Assembly (NCBI GenBank): GCA_030428695.1 | Contig: JAUIEM010000268.1 | Span: 1-13,954, forward strand | DNA: 13,954 nucleotides | Direction: 5' to 3' | DNA from: a bacterium | GTDB lineage: Bacteria > Planctomycetota > J058 > JAJDCP01 | Shown here: positions 1 through 7,758 of the stretch, in pieces | Position numbering within the stretch: the first letter of the stretch is position 1 | Layout of the letters: each line of letters opens with the position of its first letter | The notes under the pieces: model-generated | Database searches by the model: none | What the model was told of the DNA's origin: nothing | What the model saw: only the letters and a program-made list of their open reading frames with translations | Position numbers and translations under genes: made by a program

Positions 1-999
1 CGGGCACGCCGCCAGCACCTGGTCGCCGACGGCGTGCCCGTGGGTGTCGTTGACCCGCTTGAACAGGTCGATGTCGCACAGACACAGCGACACCGGCTGC
101 TCGTAGCGGCGCCGCGTGTACAGGGCCCGCGCGATCTCGCGGTCGAGGTGCCCGCGGTTGACGAGGCCGGTCAGGGCGTCGCTGCGGGCCTCGGAGCGCA
201 GACGCTCCTCGAGCTGTTTGCGGACCGTGATGTCGCGGCCGATCGCGATCAGGCCGCGGCGCCGTCCGTCCGCGTGGAACAGCGGCGCCTTGATCACCTC
301 GATCACCCGGCGCCCGGCCCCGGTCGCCGGCGTCTCGAGCTCTTCCCGCACCAGCTCCCGCTCGGCGAAGGCCCGCTCGTCGCTCGCCGAGAGCTGGCGC
401 AGGCACTCGGCGAGGGCCGCGGTGGGGTGCGCGTGCACCCCGGGCAGGAGCGCGCCGAGCTCCTCGGCGCTGCGCCCCTCGTAGGGGACGCCCTGCAGCT
501 GGAAGAGCTCGAGCGCGACCGCGTTCGCGCGCGTCCAGCGGCCGTCGGCGTCGACCGACCAGACCGCGTCGGGCAGGGCGGAGAACAGCGCGTGCAGCTC
601 TTCGTTGCGCTCGGCGAGGGCCGCCTGGGAGGTCAGCACGCGGCGCCCGGCCGCCAGCCGGCTGCGCAGCTCCTCGGCCTGGACCGGCTTGCTGAGGAAG
701 TCGTCCGCGCCCGCATCGAGGCCCGCGACGATCGACTGCTTGCCGGTCTTGCTGGTGACGAGGATGGTGTACACCTGCGGCAGCAGCCCCTCCTCCTTGA
801 GCCGCGCGCAGACCTCCAGGCCGGTCATGCCGGGCATCATCCAGTCGAGCAGGGCCAGCTTCGGCGCCTGCTCGCCCCGCAGCAGCTCCCAGGCCTCCGC
901 GCCGTCACGCGCCTGCACGGCGGTGTAGCCCCAGTCGGCGACCAGGGCCGAGAGCAGGAAGCGGGTCGCGCTCGAGTCGTCGGCGACCAGGATCTTCAT
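1..999 (-). CDS. Response regulator with REC, PAS and GGDEF domains (putative diguanylate cyclase), cut by window start
   Basis: I translated 333 residues from the minus strand, from ATG at 999 down to the window edge with no stop. Residues 1-120 form a receiver domain: acidic pair D7/D8, phosphoacceptor D52 (in LLDWMMP), T82 and K104 (in FLSKP). Residues about 133-262 look like a PAS sensor domain ending in IAIGRDITVRKQ, the usual PAS/PAC junction. Residues 273-333 are the first third of a GGDEF domain: DALTGLVNR, then D309 in CDIDLFKRVND, then GHAVGD. The family makes cyclic-di-GMP from two GTP. The GG(D/E)EF signature itself lies about 20 residues beyond the edge, so activity cannot be judged. 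The start is supported by GGAGGAA (1011-1005) five bases upstream and by an ATGA overlap with the stop of the sensor kinase gene. It is probably translationally coupled to that gene and probably receives phosphate from its HPt domain. Confidence 0.93.
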   Translation of the reverse strand, partial: MKILVADDSSATRFLLSALVADWGYTAVQARDGAEAWELLRGEQAPKLALLDWMMPGMTGLEVCARLKEEGLLPQVYTILVTSKTGKQSIVAGLDAGADDFLSKPVQAEELRSRLAAGRRVLTSQAALAERNEELHALFSALPDAVWSVDADGRWTRANAVALELFQLQGVPYEGRSAEELGALLPGVHAHPTAALAECLRQLSASDERAFAERELVREELETPATGAGRRVIEVIKAPLFHADGRRRGLIAIGRDITVRKQLEERLRSEARSDALTGLVNRGHLDREIARALYTRRRYEQPVSLCLCDIDLFKRVNDTHGHAVGDQVLAACP

Positions 1000-3900
1000 C
1001 GCGCTTCCTCCTCGACCCGCGCCCAGTCACAGCGCGCGACCGCGTGCTGCAGCGCGGCGAAGGCGGCGTGCAGCTGCGGAACCAGCGCCGCGCGCGCGGC
1101 GCGGTCGTCGATCACCCGCTCGAGGCCCTGGGCGAGCGCGCGGACCCGCTCGGCCCCGATGTGGGCGGCGTCGCCCTTCAGGGTGTGGACGATCCGCCGC
1201 AGCTCGTCGAGCCGGTCGCCCGCGTCGGCTGCGTCGAGCTCCCGAAGCCGGCCGGCGCCCTCCTCGAGCACCAGGCGCGCCAGCTGGCGCAGGCGCGGCA
1301 CGTCGCCTCCGGTGGTGCCGAGGCCGCGCTCCGGCGCGAACACCGGCTGCTCGTCCGGCGCGGGCTCGGCCCGGGCCGGAGGCCCGACCGCGACGCCGCA
1401 CAGGACGCGGGCCATCGCCTCCGGACGCATCGGCTTGGGGAGAAAGTCGTCCATGCCGGCCGCGAGGTAGCGCTCGCGGTCTTCTTCCCGCGACTTTGCG
1501 GTCATCGCGACGATGCGGGTGCGCGTGGGACCTTCCTCCGCGCGGAAGCGGCGCGTGGTCTCGTAGCCGTCCATCTCGGGCATCTCGATGTCCATCAGCA
1601 CCACATCGTAGCGATGCGATCGCAATTGCTCCAGCGCGTGTCTCCCGTGGCGGGCGATCTCGACCTCGCAGGCCATCTCCTCGAGGTAGCCGAGGGCGAC
1701 CATCAGGTTGATCGGGTTGTCCTCGACCAGCAGCACCTTCAGCCCCAGGCGCGGCAGCAGGGTGGTGCCGCGGCGTGCGGCAGGGGGCGCGCTGGCCAGC
1801 GCGTCTGCGGAGGCTTCGCGGAAGGCGACCTGCAGGCTGAACACCGAGCCCTCGCCGACCGTGCTGCGGACGGCGATGCTTCCTCCCATCATCGCGACCA
1901 GACCCCGGCTGATCGACAGGCCGAGCCCGGTGCCGCCGTGGCGTCGCGTGGTCGAGATGTCGGCCTGGGCGAACTGGTCGAAGATGCGGGAGAGCTGCCC
2001 GGCGGGGATCCCGATCCCGGTATCCCGCACGTCGATCGCGAGCTGCACGACGCTGTCGGTGCGCGCGATGCAGCGGGCGGCGAGCACGACCTCGCCGGCG
2101 TCGGTGAACTTGACCGCGTTGCCGACGAGGTTGACGAGCACCTGGCGCAGGCGGACCGGGTCGGCGAGGACGACGCGCGGCACATCCGCCGCCATCTCGA
2201 CGCGCAGCGCGACCCGCTTGTTCTCCGCGGCGAAGCGCAGCAGCTCGACGATGTCCTCGAACAGGCCGGACAGGTCGACCGGCGTCTCCTCGAGCTCGAG
2301 CCGGCCCGCCTCGATCTTCGAGAAGTCGAGGATGTCGTCGATCACGCGCAGGAGGGCATCCGCAGAGCGCCGGATCGCCTCGACGTAGCCGCTCGGTTTC
2401 TCATCGAGGCCGGCGCGGAGCAGGAGCTCGGCCATGCCGAGCACACCGTGCATCGGCGTGCGGATCTCGTGGCTCATGTGGGCGAGGAAGGTGCTCTTGG
2501 CGTGGGTCGCCTGCTCGGCGGCCTCCTTCGCTTCGCGCAGCTCGCGCTCCATGCGCTTGCTGTCCGTCACGTCGCGGATGGCGACGACGCCGAGCTCGCG
2601 TCCTTCGTCCTGCAAGCGGCGCGTGCGCATCTCCCCGACGTAGCGGCTCTCGTCGCGGCGCAGGCCGACGAACTCGAAGGGCTCTCCCGCGCGGTCGGCG
2701 AGGCGGCTCTCGACCAGCCCGCGGGAAGGCGCGGCGATCAGCTCGAGCAGCGGGCGTCCGACCAGCTCTTCGCGCCGCGCGGCGCAGATGCGGGTGAAGG
2801 CAGGGTTGGCGTCGACGATCTGCCCGTCCTCGAGCACGACGATGCCCTCGAAGGCGGCCTGGGACAGGCGGCGGAAGCGGGCCTCGCTCTTCTCGAGCGC
2901 GCGCGCCTGCTTCTCGAGGAACTCGTTCTCCATGCGCATGCGGTCGCGCTCGGCGCGCGCAGCGATGGCGCGGGCGTTGGTGATCGAGATCGCGGCCTGC
3001 GTCGCGATCAGCCGCACCATCTGCACGCGCTCCGCGGTGAAGCTGCCCGGCGTCAGGTTGTTCTCGAGGTAGACGATGCCGAGCGTGCGGCCCTGGTGGC
3101 TGAGCGGCGCGCACAGGATGGAGCGCGGCCGATGCGCGGTGATGTACGCGCTGTCGGAGAGCTGCCGGTCGCGCATCGCGTCGGCGCAGACGAAGCTCTC
3201 CCCGCTCTTGAACACCAGCCCGACGATGTCCGGCGGGACCAGCTGCCGGCCCTCGAAGGTCGCGTCGACCGCGACCCCGGGCACGGTGCGGATGGTGTCG
3301 AGCTCCCCTGCCGCCTCGATGCGAAGACCGCCCTGCTCGGCGAGCACGAGGCAGGCGCGCTGCGCGCCGGCGTTCTCGAGCACGATCCCGAGCAGGCGCT
3401 CGAGCAGCCGCCCGAGCTCGAGCTCGCCGGACAGGGCCTGCGAGGCCGACAGCACGCTCGGGATGTCGAGCAGCCGCTGGGAGCGGCCCATGCTCCCCGT
3501 CCCGGGCTCCACGGTTGGCTCCCATACCGGCCGCAGCAGGGTCCCGAAGCGCTCCTCGAGCTCCCGCACCTTGGCCTCGGCCCCCCAACGCCGGTACGCG
3601 TCCCGGGCCTCGGCGAGGTAGTGGCCGGTCAGATGTCCCCGGCCGCGGGCCGCGAACATCCGCCCGGCGCGTTCGAAGGCGAGCGCCTCGCACAGCACGT
3701 GATGGCTCGCCCGGGCCTCGTCGATCGCCCGGTCGAAGCCGAGCCGCGCGCGCGCCTCGTCGCCCTCGAGCGCCGCCAGCGAGGCGCCGAGCAGCAGGTG
3801 GAGGCCGCCGAATCGGGCCGGCGCCTGCGCCCGGCAGCGCGCGACCCGGTCGAGGAGGCGCTGGCCGCGGGCGAGGGCCGCGCGGCGCTCGGCGGGGGTG

Positions 3901-6900
3901 TCCCGCCCGATGGCGAGCTCGAGCAGGCAGTCGAAGCCGGGCAGGGAAGGCGGAGTGGAGCTGGACGGCGCGGGCTCCTGGTCGGGGAACAACAGCGCGC
4001 ACAGGCGCTCATCGAAGCCGGGGCGCAGCGAGGGGCTCGCCCGCGCCGGGATGCGGCCGGATGACGTGCGCGGCCCCGCCTCCCCGGGCTCGTCGGGCGC
4101 TCCGACCAGCGTCTCGAGCAGGCGGCGGGCCCGGGCGAGCAGGGCGTCCGGTCGCGGCTGGCCGGCGCGGGTCAGGGCCTGGCGGGCGGCGCGCACGGTG
4201 CGGTCTGTGTCGTCGAGGGGCAGGCCGAGGAAGAGCTGGCGCTCGAGCAGGGCGTTGAGGGCGTAGAAGGCGTACTCGAGGTCTCCCCGGCCCAGGCAGC
4301 GCTCGAAGTCCTCCCGCAGGGGCTCGAGCGTCGCGGTCAGCGGGTCGAGTGCAGCGGGCTTGGCCGATGCGGGGAGCCAGAAGCGCAGGAAGATGTCGAA
4401 CAGGGTCTGCGTCCGGGCGATCTCCCGTGGATCTTCCCCTGCCTCCGCCAGCGCGAGGGCTTTGCGGCCGAGGACCAGCCCGCGCGGCGCGACGACCGAC
4501 AGGGCGTACCACATCAGCACCGTCGGCCGCTCCTTCGCGTCCCTGCAGGCCGCCGCCCGCTCCAGGGCGAGCGAGAGCAGCCCGCCGAGGCGCTCCGGCG
4601 CGGCGCAGAAGGCCGCGGGCAGCAGCGCCGCGAGCAGCCGCACCGGGGCGGCCTGCTCCGGGTCCGGCTCGCGCCGCGCCGGGTCCCACTCCCCCGGCCG
4701 CACCCGCGCGCGCAGCCACAGCGCGCGCCAGCGCTTGCGCCAGGGGCCGCTGGGCGCGGGCGGGTGCAGGCCGAGGAGCGCGAGCCCGGCCTCCCCTTCG
4801 GCGAGCGCCGCGGCGGGGCGTCCGGCCGCGGCGAGCGAGCGCACGCTCAGCTCGTGGGCCCGCAGCTTGTCGAGGGGCGCCCGGGCCCGGGCGGCGAGAG
4901 TGCGGCAGAGGCGCGCCCGCGCGGATTCCTTCCCGCACAGCCCCGCGGCCTCGGCGGCTTCCGCGGCGAGCCGGGCGCAGAGGGCGTTGTCCGCGCCGTC
5001 CCAGCCCCCGTCCCCGAGCAGCCGCAGACCGGCGCCGAACAGGTTGTAGGCGAGCTCGAAGCCGCCGCTCAGCCGCGCCTGCCGGCCGACCTCGAGGTTG
5101 AGCCGGGCGAGCTCGAGCCGTTCCTCCGGCTTCTCGAGCAGGCGCGCCCCGCGGTTGAGGTGTTTGACGACATCGAACAGCCGGTGTCCGGACTCGGTGC
5201 TCTTCAGGGAGGCGCGCCAGTGGCGCCCGAGTCGCAGGTGCAGGGCCGCCCGCCGCGCGCGGGGCAGACGCCGGTAGGACGCCTCCCGCACCCGCTCGTG
5301 GACGAACTTGTAGCCCCCCTCCCCTCGTCCGCGGCGCGGCCGCACGAGCCCTTCCCGCACCGCCTCGGCGAGCACCTGCTCGCAGCTCGCGGCGGTGGAC
5401 ACGTCGGTCAGGAAGGCGAGGGTGCGGGTCCGGAAGCGGGTGCCGACCACCGCCGCGACGGTGACGAGCTCCAGGCACGGGGCGGAGAGTGTGGAGAGCC
5501 GCGCGGCGAGCATGTCGACGACGTTGTCGGTGATCGTGCGTGCGGCGATCGCGGCGAGGTCCCAGGACCAGCGCCCGCGAGAGAAGCGGATCAGCTCCTC
5601 GCCGACGACATCCTGCAGGAACTGGCGCAGGAAGAAGGGGTTGCCCTCGGTCTTCGCGCGGCAGATCTCCGCGAGCGGCCCGAGCCGCCGGGCCGAGCCG
5701 CCGAGGGCGGCGCTGAGCAGCGCGACCAGGTCGCCCTCCCGCAGGGGCCGGGGGACGATGCCAGCGATCGGTGTGCCGTTGTGCTCGAGGAAGTCGAGCA
5801 GCTCGCGGACGGGGTGCCCGGCGCCGACCTCGCGGTCCCGGTAGGCGGCGATGATCAGCAACCGGTCGGCGAGGCCGTCGACCGCGAGCCGCTCGAGCAT
5901 CTGCAGGGAGAGCGGATCGGCCGCGTGCAGGTCGTCGAGGGCGAGCACGCACGGCTGGCCGGGCCCGGAGAAGCCGGCGATGCAGTGCAGGAAGGCGCGG
6001 TGGAAGCGGCTCTGCGACTCGCTCGGGCTCAGCTCCGGCACCTCCGGCTGGGGACCGAGCAGCTCGACGATCTCGGGCAGGGCCTGGGCGACGACGGCCG
6101 CGTTCCGACCGAGCCGGGCGCGCAGCCGGGCGCGGACGGTCTCCCGCCGCGCCTCCGGGCCCGCCCCCAGCCGCACGATCAGCTTCTGCAGCGCCTCGAT
6201 CCAGACCGCGAGCGGCAGCCGGCGGTGGGGATCGCAGGTCGCGCAGGCGAACAGCCCGCCGGCGCTCTCGACCGGTCCGCGCAGGCCGTTGAGCAGCGCG
6301 GTCTTGCCGATCCCGAGGTAGCCGCGCACCGTCACGACCTCGACGCCGCCCTCGCACACCCGGGCGAACGCGAGCTGCAGGGCGTCGAGCTCGGCCTCGC
6401 GCCCGAACAGACGCTCGGGGAAGGTGAACCGCGGCGAGGTGTCGTCGCGGCCGAGGGGGAAGCGCGGGACCGCCCGCTGCTCGCGCCAGCGCCAGGCGCA
6501 CTCGAGCAGGTCGCGCTTCAGCCCTGCCGCGGTCTGGTAGCGCAGGGCGGGGTCCTTCTCGAGCAGCTTGGCGATCAGCGCGGACAGGCCCTCGGGGAGG
6601 CCCGGGTTGAGCTCGTGCGGGGGCGGCGGGACGACCGCGAGGTGGCTGTGGACGAGCTTGCGCGGGTCCGCCTCCTCGAAGGGCAGCCGTCCGGTCAGGA
6701 GCTGGTAGCAGGTCGCGCCGAGGGCGTACAGGTCGGAGCGGCGGTCGACCGCGTGCTCCGTGCGCCCGGTCTGCTCCGGGGAGATGTACGCGAGCTCGCC
6801 GTCGAGCTCGCCCGGCAGCGCGAGCTCGTCGTCCTCGGCGAGGGTGGCGCCGCCGAAGCCGAGCAGGGTGAGCTCTTCGCTCTCCGGGTCCCAGGCCAGG

Positions 6901-7328
6901 GCCGCGGGCTGCAGGTCGCGGTGCAGGCTGCCGCGCGCGTGCAGCGCTTCGAGCAGGTCGCAGGTCGCGGTCGCGATCGCGAAGAAGGCGGGCAGCTCGT
7001 CGAGCGGCAGCTGCAGGCTCAGGGGCCGGCCGCGGAAGCCCTCGAGGACGAGCACCGGGCCCGCGTCGCTCGCGAGCAGGTCGAGGACCCGGGGGACGCC
7101 CTCGAGCGCGAGCCGGGCGAGGACCGCGTGCTCCCGTCGCAACCGCGCCTCGGCCTCGGGTCCCGGACCGTCCGGGAAGCACAGGCACACCGCGCGGTTG
7201 TCGGCGTGGCTGCGGGCCCGGACCAGGGTCGGCGTCAGGGTCTCGAGGAGCTGGTAGCCCGGCACCCGGCGCGCGGCGCGCGGCGTGCCCACGGCGGGGT
7301 CGGACGGCGGCTCAGTCCGGTTCCGCAA
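996..7328 (-). CDS. Giant hybrid sensor histidine kinase: pseudokinase-AAA-helical-GAF-PAS-HisKA-HATPase-REC-HPt
   Basis: A 2110-residue signalling protein with no evident membrane segment, so probably cytoplasmic. In order: a Ser/Thr-kinase-like domain (about 24-280; HRD 136-138 and SPE 183-185 present, DFG replaced by GFG at 157-159); a predicted AAA-type ATPase (about 305-600; Walker A GYLGIGKT 336-343, Walker B ALDD 463-466); a long helical, probably TPR-like region (about 650-1260) with a Pro/Ser-rich linker near 1075-1130; GAF (about 1295-1455); PAS (about 1477-1590); a coiled-coil-like stretch; HisKA with phosphoacceptor H1620 in SHEIRTP; HATPase_c with N1737, DTGIGI 1769-1774 and GGTGLGL 1798-1804; REC with E1869/D1870, D1913, T1943 and K1965; HPt with H2048 in HTLKGD. 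The front resembles the STK-AAA-GAF-HK class of cyanobacteria and myxobacteria. The start is uncertain: TTG at 7328 overlaps cutA by 17 bases and has GAAGAG five bases upstream, whereas GTG at 7292 lies 19 bases after cutA without a clear Shine-Dalgarno. No in-frame ATG precedes the kinase domain. Confidence 0.95.
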   Translation of the reverse strand: MRNRTEPPSDPAVGTPRAARRVPGYQLLETLTPTLVRARSHADNRAVCLCFPDGPGPEAEARLRREHAVLARLALEGVPRVLDLLASDAGPVLVLEGFRGRPLSLQLPLDELPAFFAIATATCDLLEALHARGSLHRDLQPAALAWDPESEELTLLGFGGATLAEDDELALPGELDGELAYISPEQTGRTEHAVDRRSDLYALGATCYQLLTGRLPFEEADPRKLVHSHLAVVPPPPHELNPGLPEGLSALIAKLLEKDPALRYQTAAGLKRDLLECAWRWREQRAVPRFPLGRDDTSPRFTFPERLFGREAELDALQLAFARVCEGGVEVVTVRGYLGIGKTALLNGLRGPVESAGGLFACATCDPHRRLPLAVWIEALQKLIVRLGAGPEARRETVRARLRARLGRNAAVVAQALPEIVELLGPQPEVPELSPSESQSRFHRAFLHCIAGFSGPGQPCVLALDDLHAADPLSLQMLERLAVDGLADRLLIIAAYRDREVGAGHPVRELLDFLEHNGTPIAGIVPRPLREGDLVALLSAALGGSARRLGPLAEICRAKTEGNPFFLRQFLQDVVGEELIRFSRGRWSWDLAAIAARTITDNVVDMLAARLSTLSAPCLELVTVAAVVGTRFRTRTLAFLTDVSTAASCEQVLAEAVREGLVRPRRGRGEGGYKFVHERVREASYRRLPRARRAALHLRLGRHWRASLKSTESGHRLFDVVKHLNRGARLLEKPEERLELARLNLEVGRQARLSGGFELAYNLFGAGLRLLGDGGWDGADNALCARLAAEAAEAAGLCGKESARARLCRTLAARARAPLDKLRAHELSVRSLAAAGRPAAALAEGEAGLALLGLHPPAPSGPWRKRWRALWLRARVRPGEWDPARREPDPEQAAPVRLLAALLPAAFCAAPERLGGLLSLALERAAACRDAKERPTVLMWYALSVVAPRGLVLGRKALALAEAGEDPREIARTQTLFDIFLRFWLPASAKPAALDPLTATLEPLREDFERCLGRGDLEYAFYALNALLERQLFLGLPLDDTDRTVRAARQALTRAGQPRPDALLARARRLLETLVGAPDEPGEAGPRTSSGRIPARASPSLRPGFDERLCALLFPDQEPAPSSSTPPSLPGFDCLLELAIGRDTPAERRAALARGQRLLDRVARCRAQAPARFGGLHLLLGASLAALEGDEARARLGFDRAIDEARASHHVLCEALAFERAGRMFAARGRGHLTGHYLAEARDAYRRWGAEAKVRELEERFGTLLRPVWEPTVEPGTGSMGRSQRLLDIPSVLSASQALSGELELGRLLERLLGIVLENAGAQRACLVLAEQGGLRIEAAGELDTIRTVPGVAVDATFEGRQLVPPDIVGLVFKSGESFVCADAMRDRQLSDSAYITAHRPRSILCAPLSHQGRTLGIVYLENNLTPGSFTAERVQMVRLIATQAAISITNARAIAARAERDRMRMENEFLEKQARALEKSEARFRRLSQAAFEGIVVLEDGQIVDANPAFTRICAARREELVGRPLLELIAAPSRGLVESRLADRAGEPFEFVGLRRDESRYVGEMRTRRLQDEGRELGVVAIRDVTDSKRMERELREAKEAAEQATHAKSTFLAHMSHEIRTPMHGVLGMAELLLRAGLDEKPSGYVEAIRRSADALLRVIDDILDFSKIEAGRLELEETPVDLSGLFEDIVELLRFAAENKRVALRVEMAADVPRVVLADPVRLRQVLVNLVGNAVKFTDAGEVVLAARCIARTDSVVQLAIDVRDTGIGIPAGQLSRIFDQFAQADISTTRRHGGTGLGLSISRGLVAMMGGSIAVRSTVGEGSVFSLQVAFREASADALASAPPAARRGTTLLPRLGLKVLLVEDNPINLMVALGYLEEMACEVEIARHGRHALEQLRSHRYDVVLMDIEMPEMDGYETTRRFRAEEGPTRTRIVAMTAKSREEDRERYLAAGMDDFLPKPMRPEAMARVLCGVAVGPPARAEPAPDEQPVFAPERGLGTTGGDVPRLRQLARLVLEEGAGRLRELDAADAGDRLDELRRIVHTLKGDAAHIGAERVRALAQGLERVIDDRAARAALVPQLHAAFAALQHAVARCDWARVEEEAR

Positions 7329-7641
7329 CGCAGCTCTTCTTCACCCACGCGACGTACCCCTCGAGGCTCGCGCCGACGTCGACCGGCAGCGCGACGATCT
7401 CGGGCAGGTCGTAGGGGTGTTGGTCGACGATCGCCGCGCGCAGCGCGGGGAGGCGCTCCGCGGAGGTCTTGATCAGCAGCGTGATCTCGTCGTCCTCACA
7501 CAGCTTCCCCTCCCAGCTGTACACGCTGCGCACCCCCGGCAGCAGATTGACGCAGGCCGCCAGGCGCTGCTCGACCAGGGAGCGCGCGAGCGTCCGGGCC
7601 GTGTCGTCGGCGGCGGGGCAGTTGCACAGGACCACGAACAT
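7312..7641 (-). CDS. cutA: CutA1-like divalent-cation tolerance protein
   Basis: A 109-residue cytoplasmic protein that fits the CutA1 family in length and motifs. Visible hallmarks are CVNLLPGVRSVYSWEGK (residues 30-46), ITLLIKTS (53-60), HPYDLPEIVALPV (75-87) and the Tyr-x-x-Trp-Val near the end. CutA1 proteins form very stable trimers with a ferredoxin-like fold. They were first linked to copper tolerance, but their exact role is unsettled. I chose ATG at 7641 over an in-frame start nine codons upstream because GAGGAGGAG (7654-7646) sits just ahead of it and the extra residues (MRGPTRRRR) do not belong to the family. The stop lies inside the start region of the giant sensor kinase, so the two are probably co-transcribed. 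The link between a CutA protein and a phosphorelay is unexplained. Family assignment is secure; function is inferred from the family. Confidence 0.93.
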   Translation of the reverse strand: MFVVLCNCPAADDTARTLARSLVEQRLAACVNLLPGVRSVYSWEGKLCEDDEITLLIKTSAERLPALRAAIVDQHPYDLPEIVALPVDVGASLEGYVAWVKKSCVAEPD

Positions 7642-7689
7642 CCGTCTCCTCCTCGTCGGGCCGCGCATCGGACGGGCCGCGATTGCGAC

Positions 7690-7717
7690 TTGTGAAAGCG
7701 CGTCGCTTTCCTATCAT
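7690..7717 (+). promoter_or_regulatory. Candidate sigma70-type promoter for the AAA gene
   Basis: TTGTGA (7690-7695) and TATCAT (7712-7717) are separated by 16 bases. They match the sigma70 consensus at four and five of six positions and lie about 40 bases ahead of the GTG start at 7759. Read on the other strand, the same AT-rich island gives TATGAT (7718-7713), a possible -10 for cutA, but no convincing -35 accompanies it. It is the only clear AT-rich patch in the divergent region. Prediction by eye only. Confidence 0.45.
7694..7710. promoter_or_regulatory. Perfect 7-3-7 dyad within the divergent promoter (possible operator)
   Basis: GAAAGCG, CGT, CGCTTTC: seven-base arms that pair perfectly around a three-base centre. 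The dyad fills most of the spacer between the candidate -35 and -10 of the AAA gene and lies in the predicted cutA leader. A protein bound here could control both divergent units. It could alternatively act as a leader hairpin in the cutA mRNA. I do not recognise the motif as belonging to a named regulator. Confidence 0.45.
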
Positions 7718-7758
7718 ACCTGCTCGCCGAGACAGTGCGCACGTAGCGGAGCCAGGCC

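Noticed and set aside
1044..4064. A 1006-codon open frame on the plus strand opposite the sensor kinase (also 34-1470 and 4764-7472)
   Set aside because: Products are rich in Arg, Gln, Glu and Ala with no motifs. They are the antisense of well-supported kinase, ATPase and receiver domains, and arise because GC-rich genes rarely contain stops on the other strand.
7312..7668. Nine-codon N-terminal extension of CutA
   Set aside because: The extra residues are Arg-rich and outside the family; the strong GAGGAGGAG fits only the ATG at 7641.
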